From assembly GCF_019145195.1 (NCBI RefSeq), contig NZ_JAHSTW010000009.1, positions 62,001-126,000 of the forward strand: a stretch of 64,000 nucleotides of DNA. The letters are read 5' to 3'. Position 1 is the stretch's first letter; the number at the start of each line of letters is the position of its first letter. The translations under genes and the position numbers were made by a program. This stretch comes from Pseudomonas siliginis. Lineage in GTDB: Bacteria > Pseudomonadota > Gammaproteobacteria > Pseudomonadales > Pseudomonadaceae. Shown here piece by piece: positions 9,105 through 20,303 of the stretch. Below the pieces are notes generated by a model. That model did no database searches and was not told where the DNA came from. It saw only the letters and a program-made list of their open reading frames with translations.

Positions 9105-10940
9105 ATGGCCGCACCTGCTTCGCCGCTGTCCCACGACGCGATCGTCCAGACCTCCTGGCAACGTTGCCGCGCGTTCGGCCTCGACCACCAGAGCGCCCCG
9201 GCCTTCGATCAATTGCCCGCCGCCGGCATTGCGCGGTTGCTCGACAGCCATCATTCGCTGGTGCAGACCACGCATCAGGAAGTCCTGCCCTACTACGAAA
9301 ACATCCTCAGCAATTCCAACTGCCTGATCATGCTCGCCGACAATCAGGGCCAGGTGCTGACCTCGTGGGGTACGCAGCGCTTTATCGAACCGAATCTGGC
9401 CCGGGGCTTTCAGGCCGGGGCGAGCTGGATGGAGCGCAGCAGCGGCACCAACGCGATCGGCACCGCACTGGCCTGTGAGCAGGCGGTGCACATCGAACAC
9501 GATGAACACTTCCTCAAGGCCAACCGCTTCATGACCGGCTCCGCCGCGCCGATTTTCGACGCCGAGCGCAAGCTCATCGCCGTGCTCGATGTCTCCAGCG
9601 ACAGCTACCTGCCGCCCTCGCACACTCTGGGCATGGTCAAGATGATGAGCCAGACCGTGGAAAACCGGCTGATCCTCAACCTGTTCCATGGCCAGCATTT
9701 TCAACTGACTTTCAACACCGGGTTGAACAACCTCGACAGCCAGTGGGCCGGGTTGTTGATTTTCGATGAGAGCGGACAGGTGCTGTCGGCCAATCGCCGC
9801 GCCGATAATTTGCTCGGTGTGCGTTTGTCCCGAGTCAGCGTTGAAAGCCTGTTCAAGGTGTCGCTGCTGGAGTTGATCAATCAGCCCGAGGGTTTGCCAT
9901 TCGCCCTGCAGACCTCCGGACGCAACCGTTTCCAGTGCTTGCTGAAACGGCCGAAACAGGCGCCGGTGCAAGCGCGGGTGTTTGCCGCCGAGGACAAGCC
10001 TGCGCCAGCCAGTGCGATCAGCCTCAATACGCTGCATTTCGGCGACAGTCGCGTGGAAAAAGCCGTGCGCCAGGCCGAGCGCTTGCTGGAAAAAGACATT
10101 CCGTTGTTGATCCACGGTGAAACCGGCGTCGGCAAGGAAGTGTTCGTCAAAGCCTTGCACCAAGCCAGCTCCCGGCAAAAACAGGCATTCATCGCGGTGA
10201 ACTGTGCAGCGATCCCCGCTGAACTGGTCGAGTCCGAATTGTTCGGTTACGAGAAAGGCGCGTTCACCGGGGCCAACCAGAAAGGCAGCATCGGCCTGAT
10301 CCGCAAGGCCGACAAAGGCACGCTGTTTCTCGACGAGATCGGTGACATGCCGCTGCCAACTCAGGCGCGTTTGTTGCGCGTGTTGCAGGAGCGTTGCGTG
10401 CAGCCGGTGGGCAGCAGCGAGTTGTTCCCGGTTGATCTGCGGATCATTTCCGCGACCAACCGTTCGTTGCGCGAGCAGGTACAACTGGGCCGCTTTCGCG
10501 AGGATTTGTACTACCGCATCGGCGGCCTGACCCTGGAGCTGCCGCCGTTACGCGAGCGCAGTGACAAGCAGGCGCTGTTCAAACGGCTGTGGGAGCAACA
10601 TCGCGAGCCGACGCAATGGGCGGGGCTGAGCCCGGAGGTATTGGAGCTGTTTGAAAAGCACCCGTGGCCGGGGAATTTGCGTCAGGTCAGCAGCGTGATG
10701 CAGGTGGCGCTGGCCATGGCCGAGGAACAACCAGTGCGGCCTGAGCATTTGCCGGATGATTTTTTTGTCGACCTGGAGATGGAGCCGGTGGAAACAGCGG
10801 CGCCGCTGGGGCTGGATTTGAATGATGTCGAGGCGTTGAACAGGGAGTTGAAGGCGGCCGGGGGGAATATTTCGCATCTCGCGCGGCGGTTGGGAGTCAG
10901 TCGGAATACGCTTTACAAGCGGTTGCGGCAGGCTGAATGA
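9105..10940 (+). CDS. Sigma-54-dependent transcriptional activator, AcoR-like
   Basis: This 611-residue enhancer-binding protein would activate the divergent ABC importer operon. Its N-terminal part (about 60-190) looks like a GAF-type sensor domain, as in AcoR. The AAA+ domain has Walker A GETGVGKE near 339, the sigma-54 contact loop GAFTGA near 385 and Walker B GTLFLDEIGD. A Fis-type helix-turn-helix ends the protein (NISHLARRLGVSRNTLYKRL). There is no response-regulator domain, so it probably senses a small ligand, plausibly the imported polyol. Start ATG 9105 has AGAGG 9 bases upstream. Confidence 0.88.
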   Translation: MAAPASPLSHDAIVQTSWQRCRAFGLDHQSAPAFDQLPAAGIARLLDSHHSLVQTTHQEVLPYYENILSNSNCLIMLADNQGQVLTSWGTQRFIEPNLARGFQAGASWMERSSGTNAIGTALACEQAVHIEHDEHFLKANRFMTGSAAPIFDAERKLIAVLDVSSDSYLPPSHTLGMVKMMSQTVENRLILNLFHGQHFQLTFNTGLNNLDSQWAGLLIFDESGQVLSANRRADNLLGVRLSRVSVESLFKVSLLELINQPEGLPFALQTSGRNRFQCLLKRPKQAPVQARVFAAEDKPAPASAISLNTLHFGDSRVEKAVRQAERLLEKDIPLLIHGETGVGKEVFVKALHQASSRQKQAFIAVNCAAIPAELVESELFGYEKGAFTGANQKGSIGLIRKADKGTLFLDEIGDMPLPTQARLLRVLQERCVQPVGSSELFPVDLRIISATNRSLREQVQLGRFREDLYYRIGGLTLELPPLRERSDKQALFKRLWEQHREPTQWAGLSPEVLELFEKHPWPGNLRQVSSVMQVALAMAEEQPVRPEHLPDDFFVDLEMEPVETAAPLGLDLNDVEALNRELKAAGGNISHLARRLGVSRNTLYKRLRQAE

Positions 10941-10960
10941 CAAGTTTTCTGGACGGGCCT

Positions 10961-11058
10961 CTTCGCGAGCAGGCTCGCTCCCACACGGCATTTGTGTCGT
11001 GCACGGAAAACGGACATGGCGAAAATCCACTGTGGGAGCGAGCCTGCTCGCGAAGGCG
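10961..11058. repeat. REP pair (GAGCCTGCTCGC family), inward form
   Basis: CTTCGCGAGCAGGCTCGCTC and TGTGGGAGCGAGCCTGCTCG flank about 50 bases between two converging genes. Confidence 0.9.
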
Positions 11059-11082
11059 TCCGCCCTGTCAACGCTGGTCCTG

Positions 11083-11120
11083 AGGAAGAAAAAACAAAAC
11101 CCGCACAAGGCGGGTTTTGT
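11083..11120 (-). terminator. Terminator of glnS-cysS
   Basis: On the minus strand, ACAAAACCCGC, a 5-base loop and GCGGGTTTTGT are followed by TTTTTTCTT. It lies 19 bases beyond the cysS stop. Confidence 0.88.
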
Positions 11121-11138
11121 CTGTAACAGGTAAGGCTA

Positions 11139-12521
11139 TCAGTCAGCCAGACGCCAGGTAGTCCCACCCTTGCCATCTTCCAGCACGACACCCATCGCCG
11201 TCAGCTGATCACGAATCCGGTCCGACTCGGCCCAGTCTTTCGCCGCCCGAGCTGCCAGGCGCGCCGCAATCAGTGCATCGACTTCAGCCGCATCGACCCG
11301 CCCTTCAGCGCCGGCCTGCAGGAAGTCATCGGCCTCAAGTTGCAACACGCCCAGCACACTCGCCAGTTCTTTCAGACGTGCCGCCAGCCCCGCCGCTGCA
11401 TCAAGATCGCTCTCGCGCAGACGGTTGATCTCGCGCACCATCTCGAACAGCACGGCGCAGGCTTCAGGGGTGCCGAAGTCGTCGTTCATCACCGTGGTGA
11501 AACGCTCGACGAACGCTTCGCCACCGGCCGGCGCCACGCTCGGCAGGCCTTTCAGCGCATGGTAGAAACGCTCCAGTGCGCCCTTGGCGTCCTTGAGGTT
11601 GTCTTCCGAGTAGTTGATCGCGCTGCGGTAGTGGCTCGATACCAGCAGGTAACGCACGACTTCCGGGTGGTACTTGTCGAGCACGTCGCGGATGGTGAAG
11701 AAGTTGTTCAAGGACTTGGACATCTTCTCGCCATTGATGCGAATCATGCCGCAATGCATCCACGCATTGGCGTAGGTCTTGCCGGTGGCCGCTTCGCTCT
11801 GGGCGATTTCGTTTTCGTGGTGCGGGAACTCCAGGTCGCTGCCGCCGCCATGAATATCGAAAGTCTCACCGAGGCAGCAGGTCGACATCACCGAGCACTC
11901 GATGTGCCAGCCCGGACGTCCGGCGCCCCAGGGCGATTCCCAGCTCGGCTCGCCCGGCTTGGCAGCTTTCCACAGGACGAAGTCGAGCGGGTCTTGTTTC
12001 GACTCATCGACTTCGATGCGCGCGCCGATGCGCAAATCTTCGATCTTCTTGCGCGACAGCTTGCCGTAGCCCATGAACTTGGCGACGCGATAGTACACGT
12101 CGCCATTGCCCGGGGCGTAAGCGTAGCCCTTGTCGATCAGGGTCTGGATCATCGCGTGCATGCCGGCGATATGATCGGTGGCGCGCGGTTCCATGTCCGG
12201 CTTCTGGATGTTCAGGCGCGCTTCGTCTTCGTGCATCGCGGCGATCATGCGCTCGGTCAGCGCTTCGAACGATTCACCGTTCTCGCGGGCACGATTGATG
12301 ATCTTGTCGTCGATGTCGGTGATGTTGCGCACGTAAGTCAGGTCATAACCGCTGAAGCGCAGCCAGCGCGTCACCAGGTCGAACGCGACCATGCTGCGGC
12401 CGTGGCCGAGGTGGCAGTAGTCGTACACGGTCATTCCGCAGACGTACATGCGCACCTTGTTGCCATCCAGCGGCTTGAAGACTTCTTTGCTCTTGGTGAG
12501 CGTGTTGTAGATCGTTAGCAC
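11139..12521 (-). CDS. cysS: Cysteinyl-tRNA synthetase
   Basis: This class I aminoacyl-tRNA synthetase charges tRNA-Cys in the cytoplasm. With the GTG at 12521 (AAGGAAC 6 bases upstream) it has 460 residues, the size of the E. coli enzyme, and begins MLTIYNTLTKSKEV as its homologues do. A GTG at 12539 directly after the glnS stop would add six residues but has a poorer ribosome site. Signatures are visible: the HIGH-like motif as HLGHGRS, zinc-binding residues around CGMTVYD, CSVMSTC and HHENE, and KMSKS as EKMSKSLNN. It lies 18 bases after glnS, an adjacency usual in Pseudomonas. Confidence 0.96.
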   Translation of the reverse strand: MLTIYNTLTKSKEVFKPLDGNKVRMYVCGMTVYDYCHLGHGRSMVAFDLVTRWLRFSGYDLTYVRNITDIDDKIINRARENGESFEALTERMIAAMHEDEARLNIQKPDMEPRATDHIAGMHAMIQTLIDKGYAYAPGNGDVYYRVAKFMGYGKLSRKKIEDLRIGARIEVDESKQDPLDFVLWKAAKPGEPSWESPWGAGRPGWHIECSVMSTCCLGETFDIHGGGSDLEFPHHENEIAQSEAATGKTYANAWMHCGMIRINGEKMSKSLNNFFTIRDVLDKYHPEVVRYLLVSSHYRSAINYSEDNLKDAKGALERFYHALKGLPSVAPAGGEAFVERFTTVMNDDFGTPEACAVLFEMVREINRLRESDLDAAAGLAARLKELASVLGVLQLEADDFLQAGAEGRVDAAEVDALIAARLAARAAKDWAESDRIRDQLTAMGVVLEDGKGGTTWRLAD

Positions 12522-12539
12522 GTTAGTTCCTTGACTCAC

Positions 12540-14237
<1,698 letters not shown>

Positions 14238-14488
14238 AGGATCCTTGACGTACAGGTGCGCGGCCGCAAAGAGGGGCCAGACAAAACAAAGCCGCTATCA
14301 TAGCCGATGCTGTCAAGGGCCTGACAGAGCAGCTCTTATAAAGGCACGCATTTAATCGCCGGGAAATGAAAAACCGCCTCGAAATTCGCGCCTGTCACGC
14401 TAAACTGCGCACCTTGGCCGAAGCAGGCTGAACCGGTTGTGGGGCTCAATGTCCCAGAACCACGAATTCCCTATGAAGAGTAATGACC

Positions 14489-14995
14489 ATGACTCAAGTC
14501 AAACTGACCACCAACCATGGCGACATCGTCATCGAACTGAACGCTGAAAAGGCGCCGATCACCGTTGCCAACTTCATCGAGTACGTCAACGCCGGTCACT
14601 ACACCAACACCGTATTCCACCGCGTCATCGGCAACTTCATGATCCAGGGCGGCGGTTTCGAGCCTGGCATGAAAGAAAAGAAAGACAAGCGTCCAAGCAT
14701 CCAGAACGAAGCGGACAACGGTCTCTCCAACGACAAATACACCGTCGCCATGGCCCGCACCATGGAGCCGCATTCGGCATCGGCGCAGTTCTTCATCAAC
14801 GTCGCCGACAACACCTTCCTCAACCACAGCGGCAAGAACGTCCAGGGCTGGGGCTACGCGGTATTCGGTAAAGTGACCGCCGGCACCGACGTTGTCGACA
14901 AGATCAAAGGCGTGTCGACCACTTCCAAGGCCGGCCACCAGGACGTACCAGCAGACGACGTGATCATCGAGAAAGCCGAGATCATCGCAGCGTGA
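14489..14995 (+). CDS. ppiB: Cytoplasmic peptidyl-prolyl cis-trans isomerase B (cyclophilin)
   Basis: This 168-residue cyclophilin catalyses proline isomerisation during folding. Conserved cyclophilin residues are present: FHRVIGNFMIQGG with the catalytic arginine, ARTMEPHSASAQFFIN, and a tryptophan in NVQGWGYAVFGKV. There is no signal peptide, which fits cytoplasmic PpiB. The ATG at 14489 is preferred over the one at 14483 because GAAGAG then lies 8 bases upstream. Its stop overlaps the next start as GTGA, so lpxH is translationally coupled. Confidence 0.95.
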   Translation: MTQVKLTTNHGDIVIELNAEKAPITVANFIEYVNAGHYTNTVFHRVIGNFMIQGGGFEPGMKEKKDKRPSIQNEADNGLSNDKYTVAMARTMEPHSASAQFFINVADNTFLNHSGKNVQGWGYAVFGKVTAGTDVVDKIKGVSTTSKAGHQDVPADDVIIEKAEIIAA

Positions 14996-15744
14996 TATTG
15001 CTGATTTCAGACTTGCATCTGGAAGAGGAGCGCCCGGACATTACCCGGGCGTTTCTGGATTTGCTCGCCGGACGCGCCCGCTCGGCGAGTGCGTTGTACA
15101 TCCTCGGCGACTTCTTCGAGGCATGGATTGGCGACGACGCCATGACGCCCTTCCAGCGTTCCATCTGCCAGGCCCTGCGCGACTTGAGCGACAGCGGCAC
15201 GGCCATCTTTCTGATGCACGGCAATCGCGATTTCATGCTCGGCAAGGCCTTCTGCAAACAGGCCGGATGCACCTTGCTGAAGGATCCGAGTGTCGTGCAG
15301 TTCTACGGCGAGCCGGTGCTGCTGATGCACGGCGACAGCCTGTGCACCCGCGACGTTGGCTACATGAAGCTGCGCCGCTACCTGCGCAACCCGATCACCC
15401 TGTTCATCCTCCGTCACCTGCCGCTGAGCAGCCGCCACAAACTGGCGCGCAAGCTACGCAGCGAAAGCCGCGCACAGACGCGGATGAAGGCCAATGACAT
15501 TGTCGATGTCACCCCGGAAGAGATTCCGCGAGTGATGCAGGCATTCGGCGTGAAGACTCTGATCCACGGCCACACCCACCGCCCGGCAATTCACAAGTTG
15601 CAGCTTGGTGAACAAGCGGCGAAGCGGATTGTGCTGGGGGATTGGGATCGTCAGGGTTGGGCGTTGCAGGTGGATGAGAGCGGGTATGCCTTGGCGCCGT
15701 TCGACTTCGCCCCGCCACCAGCCCTCCCCGCCCCCACGATTTAA
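14992..15744 (+). CDS. lpxH: UDP-2,3-diacylglucosamine diphosphatase
   Basis: This 250-residue calcineurin-like metallophosphoesterase makes lipid X (2,3-diacylglucosamine-1-phosphate) in lipid A synthesis at the inner membrane. All metal-binding blocks are visible: SDLHLEE at the N-terminus, GDFFEAWIGDD, GNRDFMLG, MHGDSLC and GHTHRP. It starts with GTG overlapping the ppiB stop (GTGA). The length agrees with E. coli LpxH (240). Pairing with ppiB is common in gammaproteobacteria. Confidence 0.95.
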   Translation: MILLISDLHLEEERPDITRAFLDLLAGRARSASALYILGDFFEAWIGDDAMTPFQRSICQALRDLSDSGTAIFLMHGNRDFMLGKAFCKQAGCTLLKDPSVVQFYGEPVLLMHGDSLCTRDVGYMKLRRYLRNPITLFILRHLPLSSRHKLARKLRSESRAQTRMKANDIVDVTPEEIPRVMQAFGVKTLIHGHTHRPAIHKLQLGEQAAKRIVLGDWDRQGWALQVDESGYALAPFDFAPPPALPAPTI

Positions 15745-15761
15745 AGCCAAACACAAAGCCC

Positions 15762-15850
15762 TGTGGGAGCGAGCCTGCTCGCGAATGCAGTGTGTCACTC
15801 AGCAGTCGAGTGTCTGACACACCGCTTTCGCGAGCAGGCTCGCTCCCACA
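15762..15850. repeat. REP pair (GAGCCTGCTCGC family), outward form
   Basis: An 89-base REP pair lies between the converging lpxH and efflux permease genes. Confidence 0.9.
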
Positions 15851-15866
15851 GGTGCTGCGTTTCAGG

Positions 15867-17396
15867 TTAATGCCCGCTGGCAGCAGGCCCGGCCTTGGCG
15901 GCAAACGGCGGCTTAGCCAGCCACACGATCAGAATCAACCCCATGAACCCCCAGCCCAGCAACGTGAAGTAATCCACGGTGGAGAGCATGTACGCCTGGC
16001 TCGTGAGGATCTGATCCATCTGCGCATACGCCGACTGACTCGCCCCACCTAACGTATTCAACGTCTCGCGCGTTGCCGGCTCGAAGGTGCTGATGCTTTC
16101 GCTCATATACGCATGATGCTGATCGGCCCGGCGAATCCAGATCCACGTGGTCAGTGAGGCCGCAAAGCTACCGCCCAGCGTCCGCAGGAAAGTCGCCAGG
16201 CCTGCGCCGTCAGCGATCTGGCTCGGCGGTAAGTCCGACATGAGAATGCTCAGAGTCGGCATGAAGAACAGCGCCACACCGATACCCATGAACAACTGCA
16301 CCAGCGCGATGTGCTGGAAGTCGACCTCGTTGGTGAACTCGGCACGCATGAAGCAGCTCAGGCCAATCGCCAGAAACGCAATGCCGGCGAGCAGACGCAG
16401 GTCGAACTTGTGCGCGTATTTGCCGACAAATGGCGACAGCAGCACCGGCAGAATCCCGATCGGCGCCACCGCCAGACCGGCCCAAGTCGCGGTGTAGCCC
16501 ATTTGCGTCTGCAACCACTGCGGCAGAATCAGGTTGATGCCGAAGAACCCGGCATAACCCAGCACCAGCACGAGCGTGCCGATGCGGAAGTTGCGATGGG
16601 CGAACAGGCGCAGGTTGACCACCGGATGGCGGTCGGTCATTTCCCAGATCACGAACACCGCCAGCGCGACCACGGAAATCGCCGCGCCGACAATGATGAA
16701 ATTCGACTCGAACCAGTCCAGGTCATTGCCCTTGTCGAGGATCACCTGCAACGCGCCGACACCAATGATCAGCGTGATCAGGCCGACGTAATCCATCGGC
16801 TGGCGACTGGTCACCACCGGCCGTTTCGCCAGTTGCGAACGCACCACCATCACCGCAAAGATGCCGATCGGCACGTTGATAAAGAAGATCCAAGGCCAGC
16901 TGTAACTGTCGGTGATCCAGCCGCCGAGAATCGGCCCTGCAATCGGCGCGACCACCGTGACCATCGCCAGCAGCGCCAGGGCCATCCCGCGTTTCGCCGG
17001 CGGATACACCGCGATCAACAGCGTCTGCGTCATCGGGTACAGCGGCCCGGCGACCAAGCCTTGCAGCACGCGAAAGCCGATCAGCTCAGGCATCGAAGTC
17101 GAGATACCGCAGAGAAACGACGCCAGCACAAACAGCATCGTCGCCCACAGAAACAGCTTCACCTCGCCGAAGCGGCGGCTGAGCCAACCGGTCAGCGGCA
17201 GCGCAATCGCGTTGCTCACGGCAAACGAAGTGATGACCCAGGTGCCCTGCTCCGAACTCACCCCAAGGTTGCCGGAAATCGTCGGCAGCGCCACGTTGGC
17301 GATGGTCGTGTCGAGCACTTGCATGAACGTCGCCAGCGACAGGCCGATGGTGCTGAGCAACAGGCTGGGCGGCGTGAAAGAAGCGTTATTGCTCAT
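15867..17396 (-). CDS. emrB: EmrB/QacA-type multidrug efflux permease (DHA2 MFS)
   Basis: This 509-residue drug:proton antiporter has about 14 transmembrane helices. The DHA2 signature LDTTIANVALPTI lies in helix 1 (about residue 27), followed by GWLSRRFGEVKLF between helices 2 and 3. Start ATG 17396 has AGGATTC upstream and gives MSNNASFTPPS; the frame also opens 15 codons earlier without support. It is the last gene of a MarR / outer-membrane factor / membrane-fusion protein / permease operon, so the pump is a tripartite system that exports drugs across both membranes. Confidence 0.9.
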   Translation of the reverse strand: MSNNASFTPPSLLLSTIGLSLATFMQVLDTTIANVALPTISGNLGVSSEQGTWVITSFAVSNAIALPLTGWLSRRFGEVKLFLWATMLFVLASFLCGISTSMPELIGFRVLQGLVAGPLYPMTQTLLIAVYPPAKRGMALALLAMVTVVAPIAGPILGGWITDSYSWPWIFFINVPIGIFAVMVVRSQLAKRPVVTSRQPMDYVGLITLIIGVGALQVILDKGNDLDWFESNFIIVGAAISVVALAVFVIWEMTDRHPVVNLRLFAHRNFRIGTLVLVLGYAGFFGINLILPQWLQTQMGYTATWAGLAVAPIGILPVLLSPFVGKYAHKFDLRLLAGIAFLAIGLSCFMRAEFTNEVDFQHIALVQLFMGIGVALFFMPTLSILMSDLPPSQIADGAGLATFLRTLGGSFAASLTTWIWIRRADQHHAYMSESISTFEPATRETLNTLGGASQSAYAQMDQILTSQAYMLSTVDYFTLLGWGFMGLILIVWLAKPPFAAKAGPAASGH

Positions 17397-17465
17397 TGTG
17401 AATCCTATGAAACCTGATGGTCGCTGCGGCCTGATGAACACAGGCGGCCCTGTGGTAGCAGGCCC

Positions 17466-17573
17466 TTGTGGCGAGGGGACTTATCCCCGCTGGGTCGCGA
17501 AGCGGCCCCTCTTTTGGCTCAGGAAAAACGGGCCTGCTGCGCAGTCCAGCGGGGATAAATCCCCTCGCCACAG
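17466..17573. repeat. Inverted repeat of the GTGGCGAGGGGATTTATCCCC family
   Basis: TGTGGCGAGGGGACTTATCC and its inverted copy ATAAATCCCCTCGCCACA enclose a GC-rich middle. This is a second, unrelated Pseudomonas REP class. It lies between the emrA and emrB genes inside the operon. Confidence 0.8.
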
Positions 17574-17615
17574 ATAACCCCTCACCACAGAGCCTGCTTC
17601 TGATCCGGTGTGCTC

Positions 17616-18818
17616 TCAGCGCTGTGCGGTCTTGCCCGCTGCTGCGCTGTTGTCGTGAATCAACTGGGCAATCATCGCGTCCGCTTCGGCCAGTTGGCGG
17701 TCATACACATTGGTGCTGAACGAAGCCTTTTGCGGCGGTTGCTGGGCCAGCACCGGGCCGCTCTGGTCGTGCAGATTGACCTCGACATTGGTCGACAGAC
17801 CGACACGCAGCGGGTGCCTGGCCAGCTCTTCGGCATTGATGTGGATACGCACCGGCACACGCTGAACAATCTTGATCCAGTTACCGGTGGCGTTCTGTGC
17901 CGGCAGCAAGGCAAATGCGCTGCCGGTACCGGCACCGAGGCTGTCGACGGTGCCGCTGTATTTCACGTCGCTGCCATAAATATCGGCCTCGATATCGACT
18001 GGCTGACCGATGCGCATGTCACGCAGTTGGGTTTCCTTGAAGTTGGCGTCGATCCACAGCTGATCCAGCGGAATCACCGCCATCAATGCGGTGCCCGGTT
18101 GTACGCGCTGGCCGAGCTGCACGGTGCGCTTGGCGACGTAACCGGTGACCGGCGCGATCAAGGTGCTGCGCGCATTGGTCAGGTAGGCCTGACGCAGATC
18201 GGCAGCCGCCGACATTACGTCCGGATGCGACGAGACCACGGTGTCGTCGACCAGTGCGCTGGTGGTTTTCAGTTGCTGTTTGGCGTTAGCCAAGGCGTTC
18301 TGCGCCGAGGTCAGGTCGTCGCGGGCGTGGGACAGCTCTTCCTGGGAAATCGCCCCGCCCTGGGCGAGATTTTTCCGCCGGTTGTAGTTGTCCTGGGCCT
18401 TCTGCACTTCGGCCTGCTGCGCGTTGACCTGGGCTTTCATTCCGTCGACGTTGCTATACAGGCCGCGCACCTGACGCACGGTGCGCGCCAGTTTCGCCTT
18501 GGCACTTTGCAGGCCGACTTCGGCATCGTTGGGGTCGAAGTTGACCAGCACCTGGCCTTCCTGGACCAGATCCCCGTCGTCGGCACCGATGCTGACCACG
18601 GTGCCGGTGACAAGCGGCGTGATCTCCACGACGTTGCCGTTGACGTAGGCATCGTCGGTGCTTTCGTTAAAGCGCCCGATGAACTCGTGATAGGCCCAGA
18701 CGCCGGCAATGGCGAGCAGGACCACCACAGCGAGGGCCAGCAGCATCACCTTGCGTTTGCGCGGGTTGCCGGTGTCCGGGGTGTTGTCTTGAGCTTGGGT
18801 GTTTTCGGCAGTGGCCAT
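17616..18818 (-). CDS. emrA: EmrA-type membrane-fusion protein (HlyD family)
   Basis: This 400-residue periplasmic adaptor links the inner-membrane pump to the outer-membrane channel. A single N-terminal membrane anchor (about residues 23-43) follows a short cytoplasmic tail. A beta-barrel/lipoyl motif (DDAYVNGNVVEITPLVTGTV) comes next, then a long coiled-coil hairpin rich in Gln and Ala (about 110-210), and the second lipoyl half RSTLIAPVTGYVAKR. A 219-base gap containing an inverted repeat separates it from the permease gene; the outer-membrane gene ends 15 bases upstream. Confidence 0.9.
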   Translation of the reverse strand: MATAENTQAQDNTPDTGNPRKRKVMLLALAVVVLLAIAGVWAYHEFIGRFNESTDDAYVNGNVVEITPLVTGTVVSIGADDGDLVQEGQVLVNFDPNDAEVGLQSAKAKLARTVRQVRGLYSNVDGMKAQVNAQQAEVQKAQDNYNRRKNLAQGGAISQEELSHARDDLTSAQNALANAKQQLKTTSALVDDTVVSSHPDVMSAAADLRQAYLTNARSTLIAPVTGYVAKRTVQLGQRVQPGTALMAVIPLDQLWIDANFKETQLRDMRIGQPVDIEADIYGSDVKYSGTVDSLGAGTGSAFALLPAQNATGNWIKIVQRVPVRIHINAEELARHPLRVGLSTNVEVNLHDQSGPVLAQQPPQKASFSTNVYDRQLAEADAMIAQLIHDNSAAAGKTAQR

Positions 18819-18833
18819 GACAAATACCTTGAA

Positions 18834-20303
18834 TTATGGGTGCGACGAGGCTGGGCTGGCGTTGGCTGCGTTCAGGTTTTCACCCTGAAAGCCGCCGCCC
18901 AGCGCTTGCATCAGTTGAATCGACAGGTCGATCTGCTCGGCATTGAGGGTCGCCAGCTGACGCTGGGCCTGGAGCAATTGCTGCTCGATGCTGAGCACGT
19001 CCAGGTAGTTGCCGATGCCGGAACCGTAACGCTGGACGACGGTGTTGTAAGAATCCTGAGCGATGTCGGTGGCGTGTTGCTGCGCGCCGATCTGCCGGCC
19101 GATATCGCGCAGCTGGTTGATGGTATCGCCGACATCACCCAGGGCTTTGACCAGGCTCTTGTTGTACTGCGCCACCGCCAGATCGTAATCGGCGTCGCGG
19201 GCATCGAGGTTGGCGCGCAAGCGTCCGCCATCGAAAATCGGCAACGACACGGTCGGCGCGATGTTGAAGAAGCGGCTGGCCGAACCGAACATCGCATCAC
19301 CCAGCAACGACTCGGCGCCGGCCGAGGCCGACAGATTGAGGTTGGGATAGAAACGGGTTTTCGCCGCATCGATGTCTTTGCTCGCCGCCTCGACACGCCA
19401 GCGCGCCGCGACCAGATCCGGGCGGCGGCCGAGCAGTTCCGCCGGCAACACCGACGGCACCGCCACGGCGCTGGCTTGCAGGACTTTTGGTCGAGCGATT
19501 TCGTTGCCACGATCCGGGCCTTTGCCGAGCAATACCGCCAAGGCGATTTTCGCGCTGTTCAGGCGTTTTTCCGCGTCGATCAGGCTGGCCTGAGAACTGG
19601 CTTCCAGACTCTGGGTTTGCTGAAACTGGTACTGGCTGTCGATTCCCGAACTCAAGCGGCGCTGGCTGAGGTCGAGCATTTGCCGGGTGCGCTTGAGGTC
19701 CTCGCTGGCAAGGTCGTAAACGATGTGCGCCTGACCGAGATCGCTATACGCACGGGCGACGTCAGCGGCAAGTGTCAGCTGCGCGGCCTGACGGTCGACT
19801 TCAGCAGCGCGAGCCTCGCCGAGGGCGGCTTCCCAGGCATCGCGCTGGCCGCCCCACAAATCGAAGTTGTAATTGAAACCGGCGCTGACATTGCGCACCG
19901 TCGCATAGGCACCGCCCTGCCCCAGCGGATCCTGATCACGAGCCAGCCGCGAACGGCTGATACCGGCGCTAGCGTCGAGGGTCGGATAACGCTCGGCATC
20001 GGCGGCATAGGCGGCGGCACTGGCCTGATGGGCGCGGGCTGCGGCGATCTGCATGTCCGGGCTGTCGCGCAGGGCTTCGCGGATCAGGCCGTCGAGCTGC
20101 GGATCACCGAGGCTGCTCCACCAATCGCTTTTCGGCCACGCCGCTGGCGACAGGGTGACGCCTCGCAGAGACTGCGCTGTCTTCAATTGCGCGGCGTCGA
20201 GGCGCTGGCCTTCGGTGTCGAGGCCGCTGTAATTGGCGCAACCGGCGAGGATCATCGCCGACAGCAACAGCGTCAGGCTGCTGCGCATGATTTCAGCGTT
20301 CAT
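18834..20303 (-). CDS. Outer-membrane efflux lipoprotein (NodT/OprM family)
   Basis: This TolC-like outer-membrane channel of 489 residues completes the efflux system. The N-terminus has a lipoprotein signal with lipobox LAGC (Cys about residue 22 of the chosen start), then NYSGLD. The body is made of two repeated helical-hairpin halves typical of the family (ARAYSDLGQAHIVYDLASED and later AVAQYNKSLVKALGDVGD). The ATG at 20303 overlaps the 3' end of marR by 11 bases; an ATG at 20288 would also keep the signal peptide. Confidence 0.88.
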   Translation of the reverse strand: MNAEIMRSSLTLLLSAMILAGCANYSGLDTEGQRLDAAQLKTAQSLRGVTLSPAAWPKSDWWSSLGDPQLDGLIREALRDSPDMQIAAARAHQASAAAYAADAERYPTLDASAGISRSRLARDQDPLGQGGAYATVRNVSAGFNYNFDLWGGQRDAWEAALGEARAAEVDRQAAQLTLAADVARAYSDLGQAHIVYDLASEDLKRTRQMLDLSQRRLSSGIDSQYQFQQTQSLEASSQASLIDAEKRLNSAKIALAVLLGKGPDRGNEIARPKVLQASAVAVPSVLPAELLGRRPDLVAARWRVEAASKDIDAAKTRFYPNLNLSASAGAESLLGDAMFGSASRFFNIAPTVSLPIFDGGRLRANLDARDADYDLAVAQYNKSLVKALGDVGDTINQLRDIGRQIGAQQHATDIAQDSYNTVVQRYGSGIGNYLDVLSIEQQLLQAQRQLATLNAEQIDLSIQLMQALGGGFQGENLNAANASPASSHP